From: Sphaeroforma sirkka | Taxonomy: Eukaryota > Opisthokonta > Ichthyosporea > Ichthyophonida | Assembly (NCBI GenBank): GCA_001586965.3 | Contig: LUCW03000568.1 | Coordinates: forward strand, 1-64,000 | DNA length: 64,000 nucleotides | Direction of reading: 5' to 3' | Part shown: positions 24,901 through 37,005 of the stretch, piece by piece | How positions within the stretch are numbered: position 1 is the stretch's first letter | Layout: each line of letters starts with the position of its first letter | The notes under the pieces: generated by a model | What the model was told of the DNA's origin: nothing | What the model saw: the letters and a program-made list of their open reading frames with translations, nothing else | Database searches by the model: none | Position numbers and translations under genes: made by a program

Positions 24901-27290
24901 GCGCGTTAACGGCACGCATATCTAAACACACGCGTACCTTCTTGACGTTGCCTTCCGCATCGAATGTCGGTACCGCAAGTAGAGGAAGATTAACAGTCGT
25001 TGGCGTCGTTCGTTTCGTAATCACCAAATCTGTCAACCACTTCTTCACTTGTTCATCTACATAGGGGAGCCATCGATCGGATACGAAGTTACGCGTCGAT
25101 CTCCACATCTGCAACGCTTGTTCATGGGTTACTGGGATGGCAACCTCACTCCCTTCCAGACGACAGCGCTCGTTGTCGGCAATCTTCGCATTGGCTTCCA
25201 AATCCTGTGCCAACCGTTGGCGTACATCGACGGGTTCCGTTGTGTTAGGTGCTTGTTGGCGTGGTATGGGTTCGAGGAGCTCATCTAGTTCTGTGGGGTC
25301 TATTGGTGCAAGTGGCGATCGGATACCGCCTATGTATAGGCCCAAGCCTTTCAACATATCTTGCCCCACTATGACATCTATACCCGTCGGCAAGTTCATC
25401 AATTCTAATGAACCGTCGATAATTCTGGTACCGTACCTTATTGGTACCACTTCCGTCGTCCCCAGTCGAGGAGTTCGCACCGCCTTGTCAGCTAAATATA
25501 TAAATGACCCAGGTGGTGCCGGAGTTATTGGTCGGCCAAGGAGGTTTGCGGATGTCTGTGAGATACAACTTCTATTTGCTCCCGTGTCTATCAAGGCTTT
25601 GAACGTACGTCCGTTGATTTGTACTTGAATATAGACTCGGTTGTCTGACGTCAGCAATGGGTCTTGTATTGCCATCACTGCTCCAATCGTGGTAACAAAT
25701 ATGAAGCTCCTATCCGACTCAGACACCCTCACCTCTCATGCGCATCGGCTACCAACTCCCACGTCTCATAGGCGTGGTTTGGTGTTGACGTCATGTGCTC
25801 GAAGTCTTCGGGAAGAATCGTATTGATATGAACCTCTGTAGCTTCCGATGGTAGAGCCAAGTCTTCGTCCTGTGTAATCGCATTCACCTGTACTTGAGGT
25901 GTCGGACGTATTGTGACTATGTCTCTAGTCTGGGATGTATTCTGCCCCTGTTCTGCGGTTGATGTTGTGGACGGTCTGTGTACCGATTGTACGTCCCTCA
26001 AAGGACGGTTGTTGTCGTATAGCCTTGTCCGACCCTCCGCGCTCCCCGCTTGCGACGCCCTGAAATGATGACACCGTGGGATGTGCCTACGACCTGGTGG
26101 CGCCTGTGCCTGGCACCCCGCACAAGTCGTTGGTACCGTAGGTTGGGGCCGTTGAGTCCAATTCTGCGTTTGTCGTCTACTCATGTGTGGGTTGGGGCGG
26201 CTATTGGTGTCATCGCGACTTTCATTGGTCGAAAGGCCCTCGCGTTTGTTGCGACCCTGGAAACGTGCTGTCGTACGTTGCGGTGCATCCTGAATGTCAG
26301 GGCTCAACAGCTGTATAAGCTCATGTGTCTCCATCAGTTGCCATTTGGGATGCAACTGTAGAGTACGTCCATACGTACGGTCGTTGAGAGCTTCTTCTAA
26401 CAGTTGTACAATGCAGTGGTTCACTAAATTCTGTTGGAAGTCGGCATCTGTCTGGCACCGTTCACGTGCCCTCCTGTGGTTTTCCATGAGCCGTGTCATT
26501 TGTTCCATAAGAGGAGTGTGCATGTTCCGACTTTGGCCCTTGGCTATTTGCGAAACGCGGGATCGACAGTGGCTTGTGTTTCGTGCGAACATATCTGTTC
26601 GATCTGTAGTTGAGGTGTGCATGTCTTCAACCGTTCAGAATTGTCGCGGATGTAGTCCAGTGTTGACTTCTCCGCCTTGAAGTAAGATAGTACCTTGTGA
26701 AACCATGTAAGGTTCCAACTCTCATCCAGCCCTGCGATTTGTGCGTTCTTGAACGCCTCGAGGAGAGCCCCTCTTGTGTCCCGTTCCATAATATCATGTA
26801 GGTAGTATTTGTTCGACGGCCAATCAGGCCACGTACGTGGTGAAGGTACGGGACGCTTCTCTACCGGTCGGGACTCTAATGTAGCTCGAAGTGTCTCAAT
26901 CCCGCCCCGAAGAGCTTCAGCTCGAGCCGTGTTATTCTCCTCGATTGCTTGGCATAGCTCGTCATTTAAATGTAGTATCCGTGCATGTAGCGCCTGTCGG
27001 CTTTTCTCGATACTCTCCGGTGTAGGAGGAGGTGTAGGCATCGTTGTCTCCGCTGGCTTCGAAGATTGTTCTTGCCCATTCATCGTTGGTGTGCATAACG
27101 TGGTCTCTGTACGTCGAGGAGTCCGTCCGTACTCACTACCGGACACCTTCTCGAATAACTGACGTTGTTGGTGTTGGCGATATGTCGAACTCATTTGGTC
27201 TTGTCTCGTCTTGAGTGCCTCCTGCCCGTGTGGGTTCCGTTCGGCCAACATTTGCTCGCGTACAACATCCTGGAATGATGGCGCTGCCTC
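21970..27290 (-). mobile_element. Ty3/Gypsy chromovirus-like element with methyltransferase-like segment
   Basis: Fossil element read leftwards; much of its coding capacity is visible. Parts in order: Gag-like region (about 27250-25730); protease with LIDTGANRSCIS (about 25600); reverse transcriptase with HHYIDDIFIA (about 24640); RNase H with LETDASDYGLGGA and FTDHKALVYM (about 24200-23850); and a segment with DVFADPTNAQLPRFW and DGWMNPPWEQIH (about 23750-23560). Then come integrase with an HHCC zinc finger (about 23230-23090), a core with QVDYF, QTDMG and AAERRH, a GPY-type module, and a C-terminal chromodomain-like end with YLVRWREGEPTWE (about 22110-22050). RT-RNase H-integrase order plus the chromodomain give a Ty3/Gypsy chromovirus assignment. 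It is lightly broken. No clear LTR pair was seen. Its upstream end abuts a Copia-like LTR and gag start. Confidence 0.85.
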
Positions 27291-27848
27291 CCTGGATGAC
27301 AGTATCTCTTCCTCAGGGCTTCAAACTCGAGTTTCAGTGCGGCAAAAGCTTCCCATGGCTTATCAATGAATTGGCTGATCTCCGTTTGCAGCAGTGGAGA
27401 TAAGGTGCGGTTGATAATCTGATATGCCTCAGCGATTTCCTTGGGTGTCTATTGGTTGCCTCTAGACGGGGTCGGATCGATCAATATTGTTGGGATTCCT
27501 TCACAATTCACGGATAGAATTGTCTGGGTTTCCCAAGGAAGCCAGTCGACCTTCGATTCGAGAATAGTGGTGGTCTTAATATCCTTAGAGTTCACAGTAG
27601 ACATATTGATAGCGCGCGATCAGAGTGACCTGATAGGGTTGTTAGAGTAGGTTGACAGACTTAATCCCCTCTCGGAAGTCGGTTAAATGATAACTCAACT
27701 CTTGAGATTAATTTGAGCAACTTGATTAGCTCTCGGGAGTGAGCTAATTCTGATGACGTAGCTCTTGGGAGTGAGCTGACTCTGATGACTCCCATAAATC
27801 AAAGATGGTTTTTTTGCTGTAAAATCTGGCCTGAGACCTGTAGTCTCT
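27290..27848 (-). mobile_element. Ty1/Copia-like LTR and gag start
   Basis: Fossil piece read leftwards. The LTR is about 27640-27848, starting TGAGAGACTACAGGTCTCAG and ending TCTAACA on the minus strand. It is followed by a primer-site-like CTATCAGGTC and the beginning of a Gag with DWLPWETQ and QIINRTLSPLL, typical of Copia-type Gag. The LTR is a shorter relative of the one at 35870-36365. The piece is cut off where the Ty3/Gypsy body begins and is broken. Confidence 0.7.
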
Positions 27849-28888
27849 CAGAATCCTTTTGACACGGCCTGTCCAAGGGCCACAAGTATCCAGACGGTTT
27901 CAAAAATTGGACGGGTGCCAAGCGAAGGGCGTATGTGTACACGACCCAAGAGGGTCGTGAGTGTCGGCCTCGTGGTGGGAGGTGTGCAGCGCCCGCCGTC
28001 TCCAAAAGGACGGGGTGAGTGGACTGGCAGACAGCCGTTGCGGGACTCGCAGTCTGGTGCGGTAGTTGTTCCGTACCGTGAGCGTCAGGAGCGAAGTTAT
28101 GGGCGTCAGCCTGAGCGGAACCCATATCAAAGGGACCGAGGGTATCAGTCGGATAGGCGGGATGGCCGGTGGTCCCGATGCTGTTGGCGACAGATCGTGT
28201 GTGGGCCTATGCCGATTCGGGTTGCACGTACAACCTCATTACTGAGAAGGCGTTGAAGCGAATCGGTGTAGAGCCGGATGAACCGTATAGTGAACCACCG
28301 TTAAGTGGCCTGGACAACATAGGTGAGTTAAACCCATCCCATGTGGTGAGGCATGAGCGCCTGGAAGCATATTTGTTGGTGGGGCATAGCTTTGCCCTGG
28401 TAGAAGGGCAGCCTTTCCATGTGGTGAAGCAGACACTCATGGGTTGTGATGTGCTCATCGGATTCGATCAGATGAGGCCATCGGAGTGGGCGTTGATGTG
28501 GGCTAACAGCAGTATGATTGTAGTACCGCAGTCGCTCATCAGGTGGCAGTGGCTCAAGGATACTAACGTCCCTGTGCCACCGCGGGTGAAGGCCATACTG
28601 GGTTTGGGCAGGACGGGCTCACCAGTGAGGCCAGCTCGTGTCAAGCGTCGAAAGCTTGGGCGTATATCGGCGGGTGCGGCAGTTGCGATGCGGCAGCTTG
28701 TACAGGACTGTACATGGAGTGAGAGGGAGGGAGTTGAAACAGACTCGGAGGAGAGCGATAGCTCAGAAGGTATGGTACGGAGGTATCGGTGGTTAGAATG
28801 CGCTCCCCAAGCCCTTTTCGAGCGGGGAGTGGCGAAGTTGGGCAGTCGGGTCGGGAGGGAGCATTCCATCGCGAGGCCATTATATTGA
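27849..28888 (+). mobile_element. Retroelement protease-like fragment (plus strand)
   Basis: Fossil coding stretch. A pepsin-type retroelement protease motif, YADSGCTYNLIT, lies near 28210-28245, followed about 85 residues later by DVLIGFDQM, which fits the second conserved strand. The C-terminal part is basic and then acidic (SEESDSSEG). Its orientation and style match the gag-like fragment at 20011-20983. The two may be the split remains of one element, with minus-strand elements lying between them. It is broken. Confidence 0.6.
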
Positions 28889-29035
28889 AATTGTTCTCAA
28901 GATCATTTGTTGCGTTCAGAATCTTTTGCAGTCTGTCTATACGTCTTCGTGACTGTTGTGATCTCTGCTGTGTGGATTTGAATCTTGGGTATTAGAGGGA
29001 AATCTCCTTCGGTACAAACTTATTTCTTACTTTAC
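28889..29035. other. Short unassigned spacer
   Basis: No motif or repeat was recognised between the protease-like fragment and the 22-bp tandem repeat. Confidence 0.3.
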
Positions 29036-29103
29036 TGTGAAAGACTTCAAGATCAGCTGTGAAAGACTTCAAGATCAGCTGTGAAAGACTTCAAGATCAG
29101 CTG
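29036..29103. repeat. Three copies of a 22-bp tandem repeat
   Basis: The unit GTGAAAGACTTCAAGATCAG plus CT is repeated three times with almost no change, so the duplication is recent. Confidence 0.9.
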
Positions 29104-32100
29104 CAATGGCCTCCATCGTAGTGTACTTGGCGATTTTATCGCACTCTTGCGCCCACACTGCTTGCTCAGCATGACATCGATGCCCTTCAACGCAGCTGAT
29201 ACTGCACAAATTTGATGCGTTACTACCATAGAAGGTTCCTCCTCCGCAGGTGTGGGTGAGGTGAATAAAGGTCGCTCTGTCTCAGCATAGTTTCGGATAC
29301 ACATCAAATTACCAAATATATCTTACTCTTTCGCAGCTTTCCCATTAGAATATCTCATACTTACAGTTGCGTCGCATATCTGACATCGAAGTTTATACAG
29401 TAAGTCATGTCTGTAGTGATAGAACTGTGGTGTAAGCCCGTAAAGCTGCTCAATGCCCAAGTTGTGTATGTATTTTACGAATGCAATTAAACGTAGGAAC
29501 GTGTTTGTACTGAATCTCTTATATCACTTTTCACTAATAGTAGCTGTAACTTCCGATGATAAGATTCGCGCTGAGATGTGCCCCTAAGGCTACGCCATCT
29601 CGGTAGAATGTCTTTTGATGGTATTCGCACATACATCTCGTGTCTCGCCGGGTCACTTATTCACCCTCAATCCACGTGCGTCATTAATTTGACAAATTCT
29701 CGTCCTACAGCAGCATTCCAGAGGAGTTGTCCGTCCAAACCATCTGTTTTACCTAGGCTGTGATGGATGTCTGATATCCTTCCAAGCATCCTGAAGTTCC
29801 ACGAGCTTCTCACTGAGTATGCTCTATGCCGGTATGACTCTCCTGACAAAACCAGGTTGTTCCAAGGGTTACGGAATGTAAGTGCGCGTGGACGAAGTAT
29901 GCATTTTGCTTCGGCATCCAATAGTGCTGTTGTTGGTGGAACTGCGTGCTTAGGGCTGCCTACGCGAGAAACACAGATATACAGCCACTTAGGTGGTCCG
30001 GTAACTCAGTGCCCTTTTGTAAGAATGTGTCGGCGGTAGTTTCGATGAGTTCCAAATATGAGTACAACTGCAATTCCGTTTGATTGTAGTTGCGCGTGTT
30101 GGGTTGAAGTGGAAAGGCCATAGTGATAAGGCCATCTTCCTTCTCAAGCTTGAGAAGTGATTCTCTCTATGTTTGGATGCGGAAAGGTATATTGCCGTAG
30201 AGATGTGTTTGGCTGTTGCCATGATTGTTTGAATGCGTCGTATATTGGCGCATCTGGCTCTAAACTGCAGTATACAGGAACTTGTAAGCAAAGAGGTCAA
30301 TGTCTATTTTGCCGAAGACATCAGTGATGTGTGACTTGATTAGAGTTGGGTTGAACTTCCAGTCATCGTGTGAAGGCTTGGTTGGTGTGGTAGGTGTAAT
30401 ATTGCTCGTCGTCAGAGTGTGACATGTATCGCAGCGGTCCTAGTCTATCGTGCCAGTTCTCGGGAGATGTGACTATGAAGTTAGCCATAGTATATTGTCC
30501 ATTGTAATTTGGAATGCGATGTAATAGGTCATCGTTCTGAAGTATGTGACACTCCGTCGGAACGGATTTGTTGATTTCCGGTGGGAATTATATCCCACAG
30601 TTGTGCCGTTGTAATAATTGTACGGATAATAAATTCTGTGTCGCGGTTGGCATAATAAGTACTACTGGTCCTAGGCCGGGTAGTACACTACGTTGAGTAA
30701 GTACAGTTTGACTCTTATTAGGGAACTCTACAATAAAGCGTCCAGTTTGTAAGTCTTCGACACCATCTGTACTAGAGCGTATATGAACCATTGCTCTAGA
30801 GTCGATAAGTGAGACAGTAAGAGGTAATAATGAGTGTGCGGGCCCTAGCAAAGTAGCATTGAGTATATTTAGTTTATAGTGGCATTTTTATATGGCGTGT
30901 GGGAGAGTATTGTTTGTAACTTATGAACTATGCACAGCATGAGTACTTGTGGATAGGGCCCCGTCTCTTCAGTTGTTCTTGATGCATGCTTCGTCGTTGT
31001 GGCCAGGTTTGTTGTCGCACTTGCTACATGTGAGAGTTGAACGGTCAACGGGACCTTTCTTCCAGATATGATCCTTCGATCCGCATCGTCGACAGATAGA
31101 TTTTCGGCAACCGTAAATACTGTGACCTTCTTCTTTGCATAAGGGGTATATGATCTCGCGAGGTGGGCGCTTATCTTTTACGTCTTTCGTGTCCGACTGT
31201 GTGGTGATAGCGTTGATTCCCATTGTTTTATTGCGTGTCGGGATCTGGTGATCGCCTTCGAACTTGAGAGTCATGCGACATAGATATACCTCATTGATGT
31301 CTGATTTGTCAGTGTCTAGATTGGAGATGTTGGATCGGAGTAGTTGATAGTAGTTGAAGTAATGCACAGATAATATATTTATCTAGAATCATCTCACCGA
31401 CAGCAAGAAGTCCTTGACGAATTTCCTCTAAGGTCTGCATTGTATTCTCTGTAGTACCAGATGACTTGACTTCATACTGTCCCAGAAACTCCCATGACTA
31501 CCAGTGTTGTTTGTAATACAGGGGTGGTTTCGAATAGTGGTTTTTGTTTAATGTATTGATCAGCTCTTCCTGGATAGAATCGATCATAATACTGCGGCAT
31601 CTTGCATCAGCGAACGTGTCTGTGCCGCAGAGTTCGTCACAATCAGAATGTAGGCGATGCAGAACACCATAGTGAGCTAATTCCATTTTGATGCCCATAT
31701 CCCAAAGTCCGAAGTTTTCCCAGTTCTCTAGTTTTGTTCGCTTGTACACGTCGTTGTACTTGGAGCACGCAGGACGTAGGATACCGGGATCGTCGGCAGT
31801 GATGATATGTTTGTCTGCGTAAGAGGCTGGTTTCGGCTTTGTTGTGTGTTCGAATTGCTCGATAATTGTTTTTTTGTTTTTGAAAGCTCTATGAGTACAG
31901 AATCGAGCTCGGCTTGAAGAACACTGAGATTGTCGGTGGATTGTTCCGTTTGCTCGTATAAGCGAGGCTGTGCTTTCATGAGGCGTTCGGAGATCTGTGC
32001 GTGTTATAATTTGAGTGTGTCGTATTTAGCGAAGAGTAGTTTGTGATCTTCCCCAAATTCGACATTATGCCGTTTGAAACGGTCGACCTCATCTTGTAGT

Positions 32101-32580
32101 TCTTGATTGCGTTTGCCTATGTGATATTGGTCACTCTTGGCAAATGTCAGGTTTGCTAGTGCCGTAGCTGTGGAAGCGTAGACTTCTTGTCGGCTGATGT
32201 GAAGGTCCTGGATAAGCTTGCTATTGGTGACTAAGTGGGTGTTGGTAGATTCAAGATTGCTGTATACAGGGCATTGAGGCCAGTACTCTCGTGCGAATGC
32301 TAGTGCGGCATCTAGAGTATCAAAACGTGTTGGCCAGTTGACCATTTTTGGATTCGCCATGGTGATTCGTGTAGGTGAAACCACTTACGTGTGAGTTTGT
32401 GTTGCTTACGTGCGAGTCGTGATGGCGACTGTGATGGTGTAGGGGAATTTGCAGATATAAGCAAATGTGTGTGTAATATGTAGTTTTGCGTTGAGGGTGT
32501 GTGTGGTGTAGTGTGTAGCGTAGGATGTGTGTTGATTTACTATCATGTCCAATCGAGGCCCATAACCTGTTAAATAATTG
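29104..32580 (-). mobile_element. Worn LTR-type retroelement, Copia-like
   Basis: Fossil element read leftwards. A Gag-like helical part (about 32380-31500) is followed by a cysteine-rich nucleocapsid part (about 31130-30970) with CSKCDNKPGHNDEAC and two less regular knuckles. A protease-like part with LIDSRAMVHIRSS (about 30810-30770) resembles Copia proteases. From 30500 to 29100 only scattered pol-like words remain. It is broken many times and looks old. No LTR pair was recognised, so the family call is tentative. Confidence 0.5.
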
Positions 32581-32641
32581 AGTCACGGAAGAAATGAGCT
32601 TTATTTTCCCTCTACTGAGGGTTCCTATTTCACTCTACCGC

Positions 32642-33308
32642 TTAGGGCGGGAGTCTCTGAATTCCTTTCATAGGTGTCATATATATGTTTTGACGCCTGA
32701 TAGTTCTAGTACCGAACTGTATTTTTGTTATCAGTTTGCTGCCTGCTGAGTTGTTTGTTTGGTCCTGACAATGGCTTCTAACCCTCTGCCTTAAATCCGC
32801 ACCTTTGAAAGCTTTTCCTTCACTATAAATCCATCCCACTTTCAGATCGCCACTCTCAATAGCAATAGCCGCCAGTTCAATGTCTTCAGCTATTGGCGGA
32901 GCGATAGCAACAGCAAGCTCTCGTGAGAAACGGGCTTGCTCCTTCGGTATCGGATTCGGTAGTCGTTTGATTGCGTGGAAGAGGTCCAATAGATTTTGGT
33001 ACAGTGTCTTAAGTGGGTTATCCATACGTTCTTGTATGCGGAGAACCTTAGCTTCGTCGTCTATTCCCAGTATCTCATCAGTAAAAAGTAATTCGAATGG
33101 AATGTCACTATCAGATTGCTCACCTGTGCACTCCCTACCCACGTCAACCCTTTGCATGATATCTCTAATAAATTTACCCAAAGGTCCGTCTTGTGTTTCT
33201 GGATTGCCTTCATCTCTCGGTGCCGCACAACCCCATACGCGGCAAGCAAAATTGTCTTTTTCAAAGCATCGAATTGAACTCCATCGTTACCGCTTGTGTG
33301 TTTGCTAA
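32642..33308 (-). pseudogene. Decayed ORF of unknown, possibly viral, origin
   Basis: Coding-like stretch, acidic and helical, with SDIPFELLFTDEILGIDDEA and KTLYQNLLDLFHAIKRLPN. I do not recognise the family. It lies outside any retroelement with visible ends and resembles in style the other unassigned ORFs of this window. It is broken. A viral origin is only a hypothesis, based on the neighbourhood. Confidence 0.35.
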
Positions 33309-34078
33309 GTAGCCTGTATATTAAATGTTCTTGCAGGCAGACTCAGTGAAAGCCGTGTACGTTCAGGAGAGATGTTAATCTCTACCTTAGACTTAAATAT
33401 TTTCTTTTGTAGCTGAAAATTTGCGCTGGGTACTGTGAATGTACTAATGTAATAACCGGGCCTTCACGTTAGAATCTTGTATATAAACGTACTCTTCAAA
33501 GTGAGTAAAACTCAGTTTTCCGTAAATGGGTTTTAACCGTTTTATTAATTAAAACACCTTTTTCATTTTACATTTCAGATTTTTAGACAAGGCCACTAAA
33601 AGGCCTGTTTAGAATGCCAAAGATACGATTTGGACTAGTTATAAGCATAGTTTATCCTCCCTTCAGCCAACCAGATTGCCAGTCTGATGAAGGCTAGTCG
33701 GTAATTCTTGATAAGTGGCTAGTTATTGGATGAACGATGACTAGGGACATCAAGAGTATTTTTCTTTTTCTTTTTTCTTTTTTCATACTTTTTCTTCTTC
33801 TAAAGATAGGGTTTTACGAGTCACTCAATTCGCCCCAACGAAACATAGTAATAGCTTCTACTAGTGGATAAATTTGTATTAGTACAATATTCTGTATTTT
33901 AGTACAGAATATTGTACTAATATAAAACACACCATAACTAGGTCGTATATTGTGGTATATTAATCAGGATTTCAGCTACGGATTCGTTGAGACCTGACGG
34001 TTACAACGCCGTCAAGAAGCCCGCCAAATGTCAATTATTACTCGCTCTGTCGAACAAACGACAGTTGGCAACCGCCCA
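33309..34078. other. AT-rich spacer with a long hairpin
   Basis: No ORF of note. A TTTTTCTTTTTC tract lies at about 33760-33800 and a perfect 20-bp hairpin at 33877-33922. The remainder shows nothing I can name. Confidence 0.5.
33877..33922. other. Perfect 20-bp hairpin, 6-nt loop
   Basis: Arms 33877-33896 and 33903-33922 (TATTAGTACAATATTCTGTA and its exact complement). It is AT-rich, unlike a bacterial terminator. It is similar in kind to the hairpins at 57619-57696. Confidence 0.85.
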
Positions 34079-36365
34079 TGAGAGACTACAGGTCTCAGGT
34101 CAGATTTTACAGCAAGAAACCATCTTTGATTTATAGAAGTCATCAGAGTCAGCTCACTCCTGAGAACTAAGTCATCAGAGTTAGCACACTCCCGAGTTGC
34201 TCAGACGTCCCAACAATCACACAATACAACAAGCTAGTGGATCAGCTACGATACCTTGTAGATCAAACACGAGTGGATATATGCTTTGCAGTTTCGATTC
34301 TAAGTCGCTATCTGATAGCACCTCAGTACCACCACTTCAGAGGTGCCAAGCGCTGTTTGAAGTATCTCGCTGGTACTCAGGACTTCGAACTCGAATACAC
34401 GAACAAAGAACCATGTATTCCCTATCCGAGTACAGACAGTAGCTTTGCTAGCGATGACACAACAAGACAGTCCACCACCGGGCGAGTGGGCATTTTAGAA
34501 GGTGCACCATTCATGTGGGGAACAAACTTAAAACGATTAGTAACAACGTCTACAGCAGAGGCAGAATACATAGCACAATCTGATACAGCCAAAGACGCGG
34601 TATGGGCTAGGAATCTCTTCACAGAATTCGGCATTCCGCTCGTAGAACCCACCACCATAGAACAGGACAACAAATCAGCAATACTGATGCGAAATGATAT
34701 CACAAAATCCAGCCGTACAAAACATGTCGATCTACGATATCATCACATCAAGGAACTCACATCAAACAACACCATCAAGCTAAAAAACATACCATCAGAA
34801 CAGCTACTCAGTGATTTCTTCACGAATCCACTCAGCCGAGAGAAGTTTACCGACATACGCGACAGACTAATGACTCGGATGCCAGCATCAACATAGTTCA
34901 ATTTATAATAAAGACGCCCAAGTATTTACTTGTGCGGCTGTATTTTGACATAAAATATTTTGAAGTTAAGTTGAATCCCGCATACAATTTGCATTCATCG
35001 ATACACATAATATCAGTAACTTACTGGTTCTTTTTAACTTTTATGCGTGATATCGTAAAAGTTGCATACCTGTGACAATTTGTATAGAAATTCACTCGCA
35101 GGATACAAACAAAATTGTGAATTTCGCAGCCCACAGGCCCTACAGGGTCCACAACCTTACATTATCTCCAACCCCCTCCCCCCACCACCGCCCCACCGCC
35201 CCCTCTATGTATTGTGAGTACTAACACAAAAACAAAAATCAAAAGTTTTTTTTATTTTTACCACTGGAGCCTGATTTTTGTCCTCAATGGGTAGAATTTA
35301 CCACTACACGAATTTCGTTGGTCAATTCAATCAAAAATTTATCTTTTTTTAAAAGCAACCATACTTAGGATAGTAGCCAGACCGATTCCAAGACCCAAGA
35401 CAAAATCTTAGTCTCACAGTCTCCGAGTCTCAACCTCTCAGGCCATGTCACAAATCCAAACCAATATTCCACAACGCAGAAGAGAGCTGTCCCCCAGCAT
35501 CCACGCCACAGTCCACACCGATTCAGTAAGCAAAATGTATTTTTCAAGAAAATCTCGAGTATTTTTACCTGCGAATTGTGATGCCTGTCCCCGTACAGAA
35601 GATTATCCACGCCAGTCGTGAAGCCTGTCACTGTACAGGAGATCGTCTACTCTTCAGAAAAGTCAACGTTTTCAACAATTTTCAGGAGACAATACTCAAC
35701 AGTACCAATTCGTAAACGTCGTCGACAAATATACATTGGTTCAACGCTTATCGCCCAATCCATCTACAGAGTTAACAATTCCACAATCCAGATCTTAAGT
35801 ATTAGTCTCCAGTTTCCAATTTTCAGCCTTCAGACTTCAGACCTTGTTGATTGTAAAATTGAGGGGGAGTGAGAGACTACAGGTCTCAGGTCAGATTTTA
35901 CAGCAAGAAACCGGCTTTAATTTATGGAAGTCATCAGAGTCAGCTCACTTCTGAGAGCTAAGTTATCAGAGTTAGCTCACTCCCGAGAGCTAATCAAGTT
36001 GCTCAAATTACTCTCAAGAGGTGAGTTATCACTTGACCGACTTCCGAGAGCAGATTAAGTTTCTCAACCGATTCCCGAGAGTGGATTAAGCCTGTCAATC
36101 GCAACATTCTAATAACAACTGCGGTTCTATGTGAGTCACAACCTATGCGGAGAGGCATCATGTGATCAGCGTGAGATAGAAAAGCATCAAAGTGTTAAAG
36201 TGCTCCGCATAAGGTTTCTCATACTGACCATATGAGTTTTTGTCCTGGCCAGCCCAAGCGGCTGAACACTAGCACAAACACCTTAGGTATAAAACCAAAG
36301 GTGAGGTCAGAAATAAATATATACATTTGCACTTCATTTAAAGTCTACTACATTGTACTCTAACA
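34079..36365 (+). mobile_element. Ty1/Copia-like element, RNase H end and LTRs
   Basis: Fossil element. The left end (34079) starts TGAGAGACTACAGGTCTCAG like the right LTR. A Copia RNase H domain lies at about 34240-34890 with DICFAVSILSRYL, TTSTAEAEYIA and TKHVDLRYHHIKEL. A polypurine tract GAGGGGGAG (35861-35869) is directly followed by the 3' LTR, 35870-36365, which ends TCTAACA. The flanks are GCCCA and ACCCA, a possible 5-bp target duplication with one difference. The element is broken and only its last part remains. 34900-35860 is non-coding 3' sequence. Confidence 0.8.
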
Positions 36366-37005
36366 ACCCATATTGTGGCAACAAAAATTCAAAAAATAAA
36401 ATAAAATTTAAGCATCTCTCCGTGATTTCACAGATTCTGCACGTTTTGGTTATATGTTAGCTGAGGTATATACGCCCTTATAGTGGGCGTAATAGGTCAT
36501 TCGATAGCTCAAATTAATCGTAATAGCAAGCACTATCAATATGGCTTCCAGACAGTATTCAGTAGGTACAGTTGATCTTTCCAGGGTGAAGTTTGCCCAC
36601 CCGTCATCAGCATTTGCTGATCTCAGTGAGTTGGACCGTAAAGAAGGCACGTTCTATGGAACAATATTTGGCGAAGATACTCTACCATGTGCTAAGGGTA
36701 CCAAGAGAGATTGCTATCTACTGGAAGATGTTTACTTTATGTGAGAGGCAGCGATTGAAGGGGCGGAACCGACACATCGATCTTAATAGTCGTGATGCTC
36801 ATTGCAAAACTATAAATAGCTAATTTAGTCCCTATGTACCCGCTAAGGCTTCTAAAAAACGGAAAGCTCCTGGTGAGCTGAGTAATATTAAACGAACGTC
36901 GCTAGGAGTAGACCCTAGTGTGATGGTCCTCGAGCTTGTGTGCGTATCTACAGATGCCCATGCTCAGATGCTACAATCTGGACAGATATCTTTTAAGTCC
37001 GGTAT
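36366..37005 (+). pseudogene. Decayed ORF of unknown, possibly viral, origin
   Basis: An ATG at 36541 follows an AT-rich leader. The peptide begins MASRQYSVGTVDLSRVKFAH and has a later coding-like part with PAKASKKRKAPGELS (near 36840). The family is not recognised. It is broken, and the coding-like sequence runs up to the LTR inserted at 37006. A viral origin is a hypothesis only. Confidence 0.35.
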
